DNA of 48,496 bases from a bacterium (GTDB lineage: Bacteria; Elusimicrobiota; Elusimicrobia; UBA1565; UBA9628): the NCBI GenBank assembly GCA_021819565.1, contig JAKAQV010000001.1, forward strand, positions 1 to 48,496, given 5' to 3'. The notes below the pieces were generated by a model. The model had not been told where the DNA came from. It worked only from the letters and a program-made list of their open reading frames with translations, and did no database searches. Below, piece by piece: positions 1-11,045 of this stretch. The position numbers and the translations under genes were made by a program. Positions within the stretch are counted from its first letter, which is position 1; each line of letters starts with the position of its first letter.

Positions 1-1
1 G

Positions 2-229
2 CCGCCGGGAAACCAAATTGATACGCCCACCGGCGGATACACGATATTCGGCCTCAGTTTCGGATGGAGAATCTTAGTCATGCAAAACCCGCTCAGCTTT
101 GATTTCGGCGCCGACAACCTACTCAACAAAGCCTACGCCGATTCCATGAGCGTCTATGACAAACAATTCGGCTTTGTCGAGCCGGGGAGAAACCTCTACA
201 TGAAAGTCTCCGTTCCTTTTGGAAGCTAA
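2..229 (+). CDS. TonB-dependent outer-membrane receptor, C-terminal end (partial)
   Basis: The frame is open from the left edge to the TAA at 227-229 and gives the last 75 residues of a protein. It contains the phrase NPLSFDFGADNLLNKAYAD and ends GRNLYMKVSVPFGS. An 'NLLNKAY..' strand followed by a final beta-strand with alternating hydrophobic and polar residues that ends close to an aromatic or hydrophobic residue is typical of the C-terminal barrel of TonB-dependent receptors. The genes just downstream (exbB, exbD, tonB) energise such receptors, which supports the call. The substrate cannot be told from this fragment; the plug domain and most of the barrel lie outside the window. Confidence 0.8.
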   Translation, partial: PPGNQIDTPTGGYTIFGLSFGWRILVMQNPLSFDFGADNLLNKAYADSMSVYDKQFGFVEPGRNLYMKVSVPFGS

Positions 230-238
230 TCATTCAAT

Positions 239-247
239 TGATACAAT
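239..247 (+). promoter_or_regulatory. Extended -10 element immediately before the 254 start codon
   Basis: TGATACAAT reads as an extended -10 (TG, one base, TACAAT). It ends six bases before the ATG at 254, so transcription would start on or next to the start codon. No Shine-Dalgarno sequence fits in the remaining six bases (gtaaaa). This is one of a recurrent set in the window. No convincing -35 is seen. Confidence 0.5.
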
Positions 248-253
248 GTAAAA

Positions 254-1312
254 ATGATTTTATCGCAAGCCCGACCTAGAACGGCGCTCTTTTTCTTTTT
301 TATTCCGATATTGTCTCAAGCCGCTTTTGCGGATGGGTTTAGTTATGACGAAAGCCCGCGCCATATCGCCCCCATTCCCATTCCCGGCGCGACCACCGGC
401 GTTGGATTTGACGACATGCAGTTTTCTCTCCCCCTTAAAGAGGTGTTGGTTCCGGGGGGACGCATGGGAGATCTCTTTTTTGTCAATCCCCAAAGCCATG
501 CTATTTCCGAGATTGGAGGATTTAGCGTCCATCTGGAATATTACGGCGGCCATAACGAGGGCGTAACCTCGGCCGACTCCAACAAGCGCTTTATCTTCGC
601 CACCGATAGAACCTCAATCAAGCTCAGCCTCATTGACGCTAAATCGCGAAAAATAATCGCCTCCGTCCCCTTGGCGGGGGAGCCGGATTATGTCCGCTAC
701 GTGTCTTTCAACGATGAAGTTTGGGTCACGGAGCCGCGGGATGAGCGTATCGAAATTTTTTCAATTGAGCCCCGCAAAGACCCTCCCCTTAAACACTTAA
801 AATTCATCCCCATCGAAAACGGCCCGGAATCTCTCGTGATTGACAATAGAAACCGCAAGGCTTTTACCAATTCCGTCTCCAGCGAAACTTTAGAAATCGA
901 TCTTAAATCGGAAAGCGTCATCGCCCGCTGGCCCAATCATTGCGTGAATTCTCACGGACTTGCTTTGGACCCTAAAAAACAATTTGTCTTTGTCGGCTGC
1001 GCCGAAGGAAAAGCCGAGACCTTGGACGCCGCTCACGGAGGAAAAATCCTCGGAGAAGTTCAATCGGGCAGAGGAGTCGATATCATCGCCTATAACCCTC
1101 TTCTCTCGCATCTTTATATGCCAGGTTCCAATAGCGGAACGATGGCGGTCATTCATGTGTTGGGCAATGGCGGACTCTATGTGGAACAAACCATGCCGAC
1201 AACCCATGGCGCCCATTGCGTGACGGTCGACGACCATGATGGAGTTTGGATTTGCGATCCCAGGCAGGGTCGGCTTTTGTTTTTCCAAGATTTACATACT
1301 CCGATTGAGTAA
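254..1312 (+). CDS. Secreted YncE-like beta-propeller protein
   Basis: This 352-residue protein starts with a clear signal peptide (a run of F and hydrophobic residues, cleavage near AFA-DG at about residue 26). The rest consists of repeated units of beta-propeller type, such as 'NRKAFTNSVSSETLEIDLKS', 'KKQFVFVGCAEGKAETLDA' and 'VTVDDHDGVWICDPRQGRLL', resembling YVTN/YncE seven-bladed propellers. It should therefore be periplasmic or exported, probably binding a ligand or a partner protein rather than acting as an enzyme. It lies between a TonB-dependent receptor and exbB-exbD-tonB, so a role in uptake of the receptor's substrate is a reasonable inference but is not shown. The start is the ATG directly after an extended -10 element. 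Confidence 0.7.
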   Translation: MILSQARPRTALFFFFIPILSQAAFADGFSYDESPRHIAPIPIPGATTGVGFDDMQFSLPLKEVLVPGGRMGDLFFVNPQSHAISEIGGFSVHLEYYGGHNEGVTSADSNKRFIFATDRTSIKLSLIDAKSRKIIASVPLAGEPDYVRYVSFNDEVWVTEPRDERIEIFSIEPRKDPPLKHLKFIPIENGPESLVIDNRNRKAFTNSVSSETLEIDLKSESVIARWPNHCVNSHGLALDPKKQFVFVGCAEGKAETLDAAHGGKILGEVQSGRGVDIIAYNPLLSHLYMPGSNSGTMAVIHVLGNGGLYVEQTMPTTHGAHCVTVDDHDGVWICDPRQGRLLFFQDLHTPIE

Positions 1313-1338
1313 GATTATGTCAAAACCAAGGAGAGAAT

Positions 1339-1959
1339 ATGGGGCATCTTGAATTTTTGCAGTCACTGGCCGCCTCCGGAGGAAATTGGGTTATTTATCT
1401 TCTGCTGGGGTTTTCCATTCTCTCCGCCGGAGTGATTTTGGAAAGAGTGATCGTCATCTTAAGGCAAGAGCGTTATCAAAAAGAAATCCTGCCGCAACTG
1501 GATCAGAAATTAGAGTCTCAACAGCCAAAAACAATTCTTGAGATTTTAAAGCCGGAATCGGTCCTGTATCCATTGATCGAGGATTTAGTCGAACATGCCT
1601 CTCGCGGACGAGAGATTCTCAATGAGCGCCTGGAAACCGGGCTGACCCTCCAAAAACGCAGGCTTGAAAAACGCGTTCTCATCTTGGGCACGCTGGGAAA
1701 TAACGCCCCTTTTATCGGCCTTTTGGGAACGGTTCTGGGAGTCATTCACGCCTTTCAAAGTCTCGCCGCCTCCGCCGGTCAAGGTCCGCAAGTCGTCATG
1801 GCGGGACTAGCCGAAGCCTTGGTCGCGACCGCGGTCGGCATCATGGTCGCCCTTCCCTGTGTCGCGTCTTACAACTACATCCAGAAAAAAATCAAGGATA
1901 TCTTGATAGACGCCGATCAATTCGGAAAACAATTCATTTTAAACGTCGCCGATAAATAA
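1339..1959 (+). CDS. exbB: ExbB/TolQ-family proton channel subunit
   Basis: This 206-residue MotA/TolQ/ExbB-family inner-membrane protein has three membrane segments, at about residues 17-38, 117-136 and 160-182. The family core is visible as 'LGTLGNNAPFIGLLGTVLGV' followed by 'GLAEALVATAVGIMVALP'. With ExbD it forms the proton-driven motor that powers TonB. A good Shine-Dalgarno (aaggagag) precedes the ATG. Its TAA stop overlaps the exbD ATG (TAATG), indicating translational coupling. ExbB is preferred over TolQ because exbD and a TonB protein follow, with no tolA/tolB nearby. Confidence 0.93.
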   Translation: MGHLEFLQSLAASGGNWVIYLLLGFSILSAGVILERVIVILRQERYQKEILPQLDQKLESQQPKTILEILKPESVLYPLIEDLVEHASRGREILNERLETGLTLQKRRLEKRVLILGTLGNNAPFIGLLGTVLGVIHAFQSLAASAGQGPQVVMAGLAEALVATAVGIMVALPCVASYNYIQKKIKDILIDADQFGKQFILNVADK

Positions 1960-2360
1960 TGGCTGGAATCAACGAAAACGAAGAGTCGATTACCGGAATC
2001 AACGTCACTCCGTTGGTCGACATCGTCCTGGTTTTATTGATTATTTTCATGGCCACCGCGCATTTAATCGCCCACCGTTCTTTAAACCTAAGCTTGCCCC
2101 GGGTCGCTCATTCACAAGAAACCCCAACCCCCAGCCAACACGTCACTCTTTCAGCCGATAAAACCCTTCGCTTAAATCAGGTCAAGGTCACTCCCGAAGA
2201 GCTCGCGCTCAATCTCGGGCAGATGGCTCATGCTGACCCCAACGTCAAGGTGACCTTGGGCGCGGATAAACAGGTTTCCTGGGGCGATGTCGCCCATTTG
2301 CTCGACTTGCTTAAAGGCGCCGGCGTTTCCAAGGTCGCCACCGAAGTCGAACCCAAGTAA
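1959..2360 (+). CDS. exbD: ExbD/TolR-family biopolymer transport protein
   Basis: This 133-residue single-pass membrane protein has a short cytoplasmic N-terminus, a membrane helix at about residues 19-40 and a periplasmic domain. The conserved membrane aspartate is present in 'TPLVDIVLVLLIIFMATA' (D21), the residue that takes part in proton translocation in ExbD/TolR. It overlaps exbB by one base at the start and is followed after one base by tonB, so the three form one operon. Confidence 0.92.
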   Translation: MAGINENEESITGINVTPLVDIVLVLLIIFMATAHLIAHRSLNLSLPRVAHSQETPTPSQHVTLSADKTLRLNQVKVTPEELALNLGQMAHADPNVKVTLGADKQVSWGDVAHLLDLLKGAGVSKVATEVEPK

Positions 2361-2361
2361 A

Positions 2362-3042
2362 ATGCCTTTTTTGCGCGAATTCAAATCCCATTTTTGGGAT
2401 GAGGATACCCTGCTTTGGAAAATGCTGGCTTTGTCGTTTTTGCTCCACGTGATTCTATTCAATTTGGGAAAAATTTCCTGGACGCCAGCGGGAAAACCAA
2501 CGATGGAAATTGACCTAACCTCAACAGTGTCCTTGGGACCTCTAAAAAAATCGGGGACGCCCCATGCCGCGGCTAAACCCGCCCCTAAAAAGGAATGGGT
2601 CAAACCCTCTCCACAACAGAAGTCTTTTCCGGCGCCAAAGCCGCAATCGACTCCGGCGGAAATTCCCAAGCCCACGCCAAACCCCTTAGCCTCAAACAAT
2701 GCAGGTTCCGGATCCGCCTCTTCCGGAACCGGTATTCAAGTCTCAAGATACCCCCAATTGGTTAATCTCAATCAGCTTCAGGCTCTCCTCAAAAAATTCT
2801 ATCCGGAAGAGGCTCGGCTAAAGCATATTGAATCCACCGTCGTCTTGGATATTCATTTAGACGCCTCCGGGCATGTCGTCAAGGTGGACCTCGTCAAATC
2901 CGGAGGCTCTGATTTTGACGCGGCCGCCATCAAAGCCGCCAAACTCCTTCGTTTTACCCCCGCCTATGTTGGAGACAAGCCCGTCGCGGTCAAAATCCGC
3001 CAAGCCATCTCCTTTAAAATCGGAGCCGACAATGGAGATTAA
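2362..3042 (+). CDS. tonB: TonB energy-transducing protein
   Basis: The protein is 226 residues from the ATG one base after the exbD stop. This start is chosen over an earlier in-frame codon inside exbD. An N-terminal membrane anchor (about 19-38) carries the S-x3-H arrangement (S25, H29) known from TonB. A proline/lysine-rich spacer follows (about 55-115). The last ~85 residues are a TonB C-terminal domain ('TVVLDIHLDASGHVVKVDLV', 'AAKLLRFTPAYVGDKPVAVK'). It spans the periplasm and transmits ExbB-ExbD force to TonB-dependent receptors such as the one whose end lies at 2-229. Confidence 0.93.
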   Translation: MPFLREFKSHFWDEDTLLWKMLALSFLLHVILFNLGKISWTPAGKPTMEIDLTSTVSLGPLKKSGTPHAAAKPAPKKEWVKPSPQQKSFPAPKPQSTPAEIPKPTPNPLASNNAGSGSASSGTGIQVSRYPQLVNLNQLQALLKKFYPEEARLKHIESTVVLDIHLDASGHVVKVDLVKSGGSDFDAAAIKAAKLLRFTPAYVGDKPVAVKIRQAISFKIGADNGD

Positions 3043-3071
3043 TTCTATCCAAGCGTTTCCAGCGAGGAAAA

Positions 3072-3080
3072 TGATACAAT
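3072..3080 (+). promoter_or_regulatory. Extended -10 element at the start of the envelope operon
   Basis: TGATACAAT, identical to the element at 239-247, overlaps the first possible ATG (3079) of the heptose kinase gene. If it is the promoter, that ATG would not be transcribed. The working start would then be the ATG at 3091, with a leader of about three bases. Confidence 0.45.
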
Positions 3081-4079
3081 GAAATCCGAAATGTTCCCCT
3101 CGACTGAGGAGAGACGTAAGCTCAAACAAATTCCCCGACGATTCAAGGATCGCCGTATTTTGGTCATCGGCGACGTGATGTTGGATCATTATATCCGCGG
3201 GAGCGTTAGCCGTTTATCTCCCGAAGCTCCGGTGCCTATTGTCCAAGTTAAAGAAGAATCTTTTGTTCCCGGGGGAGCCGGCAACGTCGCCTCCAATCTC
3301 GCCGCCCTTTTAGCCAAGGTCGAGGTAATTGGGGTAATAGGAGAAGACTCTTCCGGCGCTGAGCTTCAGTCGCATTTCGCGAGCTTAAAAATCGCAACCA
3401 CAAGCCTCATTAAAGATTCCGCGCGAGTCACCTCCCAAAAATGCCGGGTGGTCGCCGAAAGGCAACAGGTGGTTCGCTATGACCGGGAGTCTATTTCTCC
3501 GGTCGCGGGAAAAACCGAAGCCCTGATTTTGTCTCAAATTCAATCGGAAATAAAAAAATCCGAGGCCGTCATTTTGTCGGATTACGGCAAGGGAGTCTTG
3601 ACCCCGAAAATTCTCAAAACCGCTATCTCTCTTTCGCGCCGGGCCCAGATTCCCGTCATTGTTGATCCTAAAATCGAGCATTTCAAAAGATATCGCGCCG
3701 TCTCCTGCGTGACGCCCAATCTGCACGAAGCCTGGAACGGCATGCGGCGCGTCCCTAAACCCGGAGAAAAAGAACTGGAAAAACTAGGCCGCGATATTAT
3801 TAGAACCCTCAACTCCGATTCGGCTTTAATCACCAGGGGCCCCGAAGGAATGAGCCTTTTTCAAAAATCCAAGCCCACCGTTCATGTCCCGGCCCAAGCC
3901 CGGGAAGTTTTCGATGTCAGCGGAGCCGGAGACACCGTGATTGCGACCCTGACCCTGGCCTTGGCCAGCGGCGCGTCAATGACCGAGGCCGCTCTCCTTT
4001 CTAACTACGCGGCGGGCATCGTGGTGGGGAAATTGGGAACCGCGACCACGACGATAGAGGAGATCGAGAGCATCATCCC

Positions 4080-4083
<4 letters not shown>
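3079..4083 (+). CDS. rfaE1: D-glycero-beta-D-manno-heptose-7-phosphate kinase (RfaE domain I type)
   Basis: This 334-residue PfkB/ribokinase-family sugar kinase phosphorylates heptose 7-phosphate at C1 on the way to ADP-heptose for the LPS inner core. It shows the glycine-rich substrate motif 'GGAGNVASNLAALLAKVEVI' (about 65-85), 'SDYGKGVL', 'IVDPK', and the catalytic C-terminal signature 'DVSGAGDTVIATL' (about 278-290) with the base aspartate. The length fits the kinase-only half of HldE; the nucleotidyltransferase half is absent. The listed start is the first ATG, but it overlaps a probable -10 element, so the ATG at 3091 may be used. The stop overlaps the kdsB start (ATGA). Confidence 0.88.
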
Positions 4084-7291
<3,208 letters not shown>

Positions 7292-7295
<4 letters not shown>

Positions 7296-7636
7296 AATGC
7301 CCGAACTGCAACCACGACAATAAAGACAAGGCGAAGGTCTGCAAAAAATGCGGACGGGAAATGTCCTTGCCGCCCGCCTGGTTTCCGGACGCAAAATGGC
7401 ATTTAAAAACCCTTGGAATCATCTATGTTTGCGTCACCGCCTTTTATTACACGGTGACCTTTCTTCTCAAGCAGCTCCCCAGGCCCTACGATATCCGGAA
7501 AATCCCCATTGAGGTGACGCCTTGGCTCCGCAAGGGACCCAAATACCTGGAAGAAGATCAGTTGGCTCCTCCTCCCGAGTCATCCCCGGCGCCCGCAGCC
7601 TCGCCAATGCCTTTACCCCCTCCCTCTCATCCGTGA
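7292..7636 (+). CDS. Zinc-ribbon membrane protein of unknown function
   Basis: This 114-residue protein has an N-terminal zinc ribbon with two CxxC pairs (C3-C6, C17-C20), then one membrane segment (about residues 37-60, rich in I, V, Y, F). The C-terminal tail ends in a proline/alanine stretch. The ribbon would face the cytoplasm and the tail the periplasm if the helix runs in-to-out. I do not recognise a named family. It is coupled to kdsA (ATGA) and to lptC (GTGA), so it is produced with Kdo synthesis and LPS transport proteins. A structural or regulatory role there is only a guess. Confidence 0.7.
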
Positions 7637-8163
7637 TCCGAAAGGGCTCCGGCGTTTTTTTACTTTTACTTCCGTTCTGTTTTTCATCGGCCTGCAAAAA
7701 GCAAAAAGACGCCGCCCCTGAAGAGCCGCGCCAGATCATGAGCCATTTCGCGATGGACCAATCAGATCTCAACACAAAGATATGGCATTTAATCGCCGAT
7801 CGCGCGATTTTATCCGAAGAGAAAAACCAGGCCTATTTGACCAATCCCCATATGCTGTTTTATAAGAATAACCGCCCCGACACCAAGGTCAAATCTAAAA
7901 CCGGGGTGGTTCAAACCGAAACCCATGACGTGGTTTTGTCCAGCGATGTGGTCGCCGTCTCTTTAAGCGATAACAATCAACTCTACACCTCGCAACTTTT
8001 CTATTCCGCGGCCAAGCATCAGTTTTTGACCCAAAAGAAAGTAAAGGTCGTGCGCCCCTCGGGAACGACCTACGGCCAGGGGCTAAAAGCCTCCGAGGAT
8101 TTGTCTCAAATCAAGATTTTTCACCAGCAAAGTTTCGTGAAATCCTCCCCCGGGAAACAATGA
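7633..8163 (+). CDS. lptC: LptC-like LPS export lipoprotein
   Basis: The GTG at 7633 overlaps the previous stop (GTGA) and gives 176 residues. It starts with a lipoprotein signal whose lipobox is FSSAC, so Cys21 would be lipidated. An earlier in-frame start would bury this signal and is rejected. The rest fits the LptC/OstA-like beta-jellyroll pattern ('MSHFAMDQSDLNTKIWHLIA', 'TETHDVVLSSDVVAVSL', 'DLSQIKIFHQQSF'). LptC normally links the LptBFG transporter to periplasmic LptA. Classical E. coli LptC has a membrane helix, whereas this one appears to be a lipoprotein. lptA and lptB follow directly. The call rests largely on context plus this fold pattern. Confidence 0.78.
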   Translation: MIRKGSGVFLLLLPFCFSSACKKQKDAAPEEPRQIMSHFAMDQSDLNTKIWHLIADRAILSEEKNQAYLTNPHMLFYKNNRPDTKVKSKTGVVQTETHDVVLSSDVVAVSLSDNNQLYTSQLFYSAAKHQFLTQKKVKVVRPSGTTYGQGLKASEDLSQIKIFHQQSFVKSSPGKQ

Positions 8164-8954
8164 AAACGCTGATTTTAGCCGTTCTTTTCTTGCCTTCTCT
8201 TAAAGAAGCCCGCGCGGAACAAGTAGCCGGCGCGGTGGTGACCAGCAAAGAATGGGATGTTAAACGCGGAAAAAACACGATTGAAAATTTTTCCGGAGAC
8301 GTCCATTACCACTCGGGGCCAAATCAAATATGGTCGGATTGGGCGCGTTTTAACCACGCCCTTCAAGACTGGCTTTTTAAAGGCCATGTCAAAGCGTTCC
8401 ATATCGAGGACTCCGGAACCGTCCTCAAGGCTTACGGAGAGAAAGGCGGATACAATCAGGCCACTCAGAAAGGTTGGCTCAAGCCCAGCGCCAAACAAAA
8501 GCAGGTTCTTCTGATCCGACAACCCCTCAATGAATTTCCAGGACATGCAACCGCCGACAAGGTCCGCTGGGTTGGAACTTCAAAAACGACTTTAGATGGG
8601 CATGTCCACGCCCAAAATTTGCAAACCGAAAGCTGGTCGGATAAAAGCGTCATTTTAGAAAACCCCGGAGATAAACCCGGGTGTTCGCTTCGCCGCGTGA
8701 CTTTAAGCGGGAGCCGGCCCGTGGCCGTCAAATTTCGCCAAGCCCCCAAGGATTGGACCGGAGCGGTGAAGGCCGATCAGCTTAAGATGTTTGAACCCCA
8801 CTTATCCAATCAAGAAGGCTCTGACGGAAGCGATGTCTGCGGAGAAAGCCGCTATGTCGCGCTTGGCCACGCGCGGGGATGGATGGTTTTCCAAAATTCA
8901 AAAAAGCGTAAAAAGAAAAAAACGAAACCGGGCAAAGGAAAATCAAAAAAATGA
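8160..8954 (+). CDS. lptA: LptA/OstA-like periplasmic LPS-transport protein
   Basis: This 264-residue protein has a short signal peptide (about 1-19, ...EARA-EQ). Repeated beta-strand units follow, such as 'SGDVHYHSGPNQIWSDWARF', 'FKGHVKAFHIEDSGTVLKA' and 'LDGHVHAQNLQTESWSDKSV'. These have the alternating 'G-D/N-V' pattern of OstA domains that line up into the LPS bridge across the periplasm. It ends with an unusual lysine-rich tail of about 20 residues. It lies between lptC and lptB with four-base overlaps on both sides. It is longer than E. coli LptA (about 185 residues). Confidence 0.8.
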   Translation: MKTLILAVLFLPSLKEARAEQVAGAVVTSKEWDVKRGKNTIENFSGDVHYHSGPNQIWSDWARFNHALQDWLFKGHVKAFHIEDSGTVLKAYGEKGGYNQATQKGWLKPSAKQKQVLLIRQPLNEFPGHATADKVRWVGTSKTTLDGHVHAQNLQTESWSDKSVILENPGDKPGCSLRRVTLSGSRPVAVKFRQAPKDWTGAVKADQLKMFEPHLSNQEGSDGSDVCGESRYVALGHARGWMVFQNSKKRKKKKTKPGKGKSKK

Positions 8955-9670
8955 AACTGGCCGCCGACAATATCCGCAAAAAATACGGAGAGAGAGAAGT
9001 CGTCAAGGGAGTTTCCCTCTATGTTCAATCCGGCGAAATCGTGGGTCTTTTGGGTCCCAATGGAGCCGGGAAAACGACGACTTTTTACAGTCTGGCCGGT
9101 TTTATTCGCCCCAACGCGGGCCGCATCATGATTGACGATGAAGACGTGACTAGGCTGCCGATGTATCTGCGCTCAAGAAAGGGCCTCAGCTATCTCGCCC
9201 AAGAGCCGACTATTTTCCGCGGGCTGACGGTCGAGGAAAATTTGCGCGCGATTTTAGAGAGAATATCCAAAAGCCGCATGGAACAATTGCGCCGCACGAA
9301 AGAACTCCTCGATGAGTTCGGCTTATGGCCGCGCCGAAAGCAGCTCGCCTCTTCGCTCTCGGGCGGCGAAAAAAGACGTTTGGAAGTCGCCCGCGCCATG
9401 ATCTCAAATCCCAAATTAATTTTGCTTGACGAACCCTTTGTGGGAATCGACCCCATTACGGTTTCGGAATTAAAGTCCATCATCACCAAGCTTAAAAAAC
9501 AAGGCATCGGAGTTTTGATCACCGATCATAACGTTCGGGAAACCCTTCCCATCATTGAAAGAGCCTATCTCATCTATGACGGGAAAATTTTAGTCGACGG
9601 AAGTTCCGACAAGCTCTTAAATGACCCCGAGGCCCGCCGCCTCTATCTAGGAGAAGATTTCAAAATATGA
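8951..9670 (+). CDS. lptB: LPS export ABC transporter ATP-binding protein LptB
   Basis: This 239-residue ABC ATPase powers LPS extraction from the inner membrane with LptF/LptG, which are not in this window. Walker A is 'GLLGPNGAGKTTTFYSL' (about 31-47), the signature is 'LSGGEKRRLEVARAM', and Walker B is 'LILLDEPFVGIDP'. The H-loop is 'LITDHNVRETL', and the LptB-typical 'YLIYDGKILVDGS' is present. The length and signature are those of LptB (YhbG). The start overlaps lptA (ATGA), and the stop overlaps the prepilin peptidase gene. Confidence 0.95.
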   Translation: MKLAADNIRKKYGEREVVKGVSLYVQSGEIVGLLGPNGAGKTTTFYSLAGFIRPNAGRIMIDDEDVTRLPMYLRSRKGLSYLAQEPTIFRGLTVEENLRAILERISKSRMEQLRRTKELLDEFGLWPRRKQLASSLSGGEKRRLEVARAMISNPKLILLDEPFVGIDPITVSELKSIITKLKKQGIGVLITDHNVRETLPIIERAYLIYDGKILVDGSSDKLLNDPEARRLYLGEDFKI

Positions 9671-10461
9671 CCGCTCAAGAATGGATCCCCGACTTTTTTG
9701 TTTTCATCCTGGGTCTTATTGTCGGCAGCTTCACCAATGTCCTGATTTACCGCCTCCCCAAGGAAGAGTCTCCCGTTTTTCCCTCTTCCCATTGCCCTCA
9801 ATGCGGTCATCCTATCGCTTTCTACGATAATGTGCCGGTGTTTAGCTACCTCATCCTCAAGGCCCATTGCCGGCACTGCCATGAATCTATCTCGCTTCGC
9901 TATCCGTTGATTGAGATCGGACTAGGAATATTATCAGTCGCGCTTTGGCAACGCTGGAAAGCGGCCCCTCTATGGTTTGTTTCGACCCTGATTTTCTCTT
10001 CCGCTCTAACGGCGATTTCTCTCATCGATTTTGAGACCTTTTTAATCCCCGATATTTTATCCTTGGGCCTGATCGCTATGGGGTTTTTGTCTTCTCCCTT
10101 TAATCCCTTGTTTGGAAAAGCCGCCTGGTGGATGAAATTATGGATTAGTTGTCGAGGGGCGCTTGTAGGCTTTTTCATTTGCGCCGCTATCGCCTGGGCA
10201 GGCGAAAAAATATTCAAAAAAGAAGCGCTGGGCGGCGGAGACATCAAACTTCTGGCCGCGGTCGGCTCTTTATCGGGAGCCTTGGGGGCGTTTAACTGTC
10301 TCATGATCGGCTCTCTTTTGGGAACCTTCTACGGCATTGCCCTTATTATCAGGGGCAAGGTCACGCGCTCTGACCCAATTCCCTTCGGGCCTTTTTTGAG
10401 CGTCGCGGCGATTTTTAATTTATTTTATATCCTGCCCTTTGGATTTCCTTTTCGATTTTGA
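9667..10461 (+). CDS. pilD: Prepilin peptidase / N-methyltransferase (PilD/GspO type)
   Basis: This 264-residue polytopic membrane protein processes type IV pilin or type II secretion prepilins. The N-terminal cytoplasmic loop has the two CxxC pairs of the full-length bifunctional family ('CPQCGHPIAF' and 'CRHCHESISLRYPLIE'). The two catalytic aspartates sit in 'LIDFETFLIPD' and 'ALGGGDIKLLAAVG'. About eight membrane helices are predicted. It is coupled to lptB by ATGA, although no pilin genes are nearby. The tRNA-Asn promoter overlaps its end. Confidence 0.93.
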   Translation: MTAQEWIPDFFVFILGLIVGSFTNVLIYRLPKEESPVFPSSHCPQCGHPIAFYDNVPVFSYLILKAHCRHCHESISLRYPLIEIGLGILSVALWQRWKAAPLWFVSTLIFSSALTAISLIDFETFLIPDILSLGLIAMGFLSSPFNPLFGKAAWWMKLWISCRGALVGFFICAAIAWAGEKIFKKEALGGGDIKLLAAVGSLSGALGAFNCLMIGSLLGTFYGIALIIRGKVTRSDPIPFGPFLSVAAIFNLFYILPFGFPFRF

Positions 10462-10487
10462 CCCGTTCCGCCCTCATCTGATAAAAT
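10458..10487 (+). promoter_or_regulatory. Promoter for tRNA-Asn
   Basis: TTGACC at 10458-10463 and TAAAAT at 10482-10487 are 18 bases apart, with TG one base before the -10. The -35 overlaps the stop codon of the prepilin peptidase gene. Transcription would begin near 10494, about 50 bases before the mature tRNA. Confidence 0.6.
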
Positions 10488-10544
10488 AAAGGGAGTTCTG
10501 TCGCCCCGGCAATCCGTCGCCGGAAAGAAGGTTCATGGTTTTAT

Positions 10545-10616
10545 TCCGGGCTAGCTCAATGGTGGAGCAGGCCGCTGTTAACGGCAAGGTTGTAGGTTCG
10601 AGTCCTACGCCCGGAG
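10545..10616 (+). tRNA. tRNA-Asn (anticodon GTT)
   Basis: This 72-base cloverleaf has acceptor stem TCCGGGC pairing with GCCCGGA, a D-arm GCTC...GAGC, and an anticodon loop CTGTTAA with anticodon GTT. The T-arm is GTAGG-TTCGAGT-CCTAC and the discriminator base is G. CCA is not encoded. The outermost pair of the anticodon stem appears mismatched (G-A), which is common enough not to suggest a pseudogene. Confidence 0.95.
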
Positions 10617-10685
10617 GCAGTTTCTCAAATCAAGCTCGGGAATAACCAATTCACCTTGGCCTAAAAAATGGGGAAACGTCACATT

Positions 10686-11045
10686 CTATGGCGTAGCGTA
10701 TAAGGCGCCGCTGTGTCTCAGAGATGCCGCTTGCCGAGAGCGTGATTCTTCGTGCGAAACGGGGGAGAAGCTCATCCGAATACTATAAACCGCTAAGATG
10801 GCGTTTAAAGTGCTGATTGCCGGATTGCCTTTAGATGAGAGGGTTTTATAAAGAGTCGTCCGGCTGAGTTTTGTTTTTTTCGCAAGCTCCCCAATCCCGC
10901 CTTGAGCCTCGACCACATTGCGAAGAGCTTTAAGAAGAGGTTGGAGTTCCCCATCTTCGGCAACAGAGTTAAGATAAGCGGCGGCTTCCGCCGGGTCCGC
11001 AAGGTGATTGATTAAATACTTATGGTGCGAAATCATTTTTTTCAT
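10686..11045 (-). CDS. HigA-like antitoxin of a HigB/HigA toxin-antitoxin pair
   Basis: This 119-residue helix-turn-helix protein belongs to the 'putative addiction module antidote' group. The N-terminal 'LINHLADPAEAAAYLNSVAE' and the HTH 'GIGELAKKTKLSRTTLYKTL' followed by 'GNPAISTLNAILAVYSIRMS' are typical. The last ~25 residues (serine/arginine-rich) extend beyond the usual end of the family. Its ATG overlaps the TGA of the toxin's second reading frame (ATGA), the usual coupling for this toxin-first pair. Antitoxins of this type repress their own promoter, which here lies upstream of the toxin. Confidence 0.85.
   Translation of the reverse strand: MKKMISHHKYLINHLADPAEAAAYLNSVAEDGELQPLLKALRNVVEAQGGIGELAKKTKLSRTTLYKTLSSKGNPAISTLNAILAVYSIRMSFSPVSHEESRSRQAASLRHSGALYATP

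Noticed and set aside
2172-2699. 175-codon open frame on the minus strand opposite exbD/tonB
   Set aside because: It is the complement of the proline-rich tonB region, reads as a low-complexity glycine/phenylalanine sequence and has no family features.
7522-7632. N-terminal extension of LptC from the ATG at 7522
   Set aside because: It would overlap the zinc-ribbon gene by more than 100 bases and hide the lipoprotein signal. The GTG at 7633 gives a perfect signal peptide and a GTGA junction.
10545-10616. Attachment-site duplication at tRNA-Asn
   Set aside because: I looked for the TTCGAGTCCTACGCCCGGA end further right and saw no second copy apart from the generic T-arm in tRNA-Leu. No integrase is present.
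10617-10685. Terminator after tRNA-Asn
   Set aside because: No stable GC-rich hairpin followed by a T run was found in this gap.
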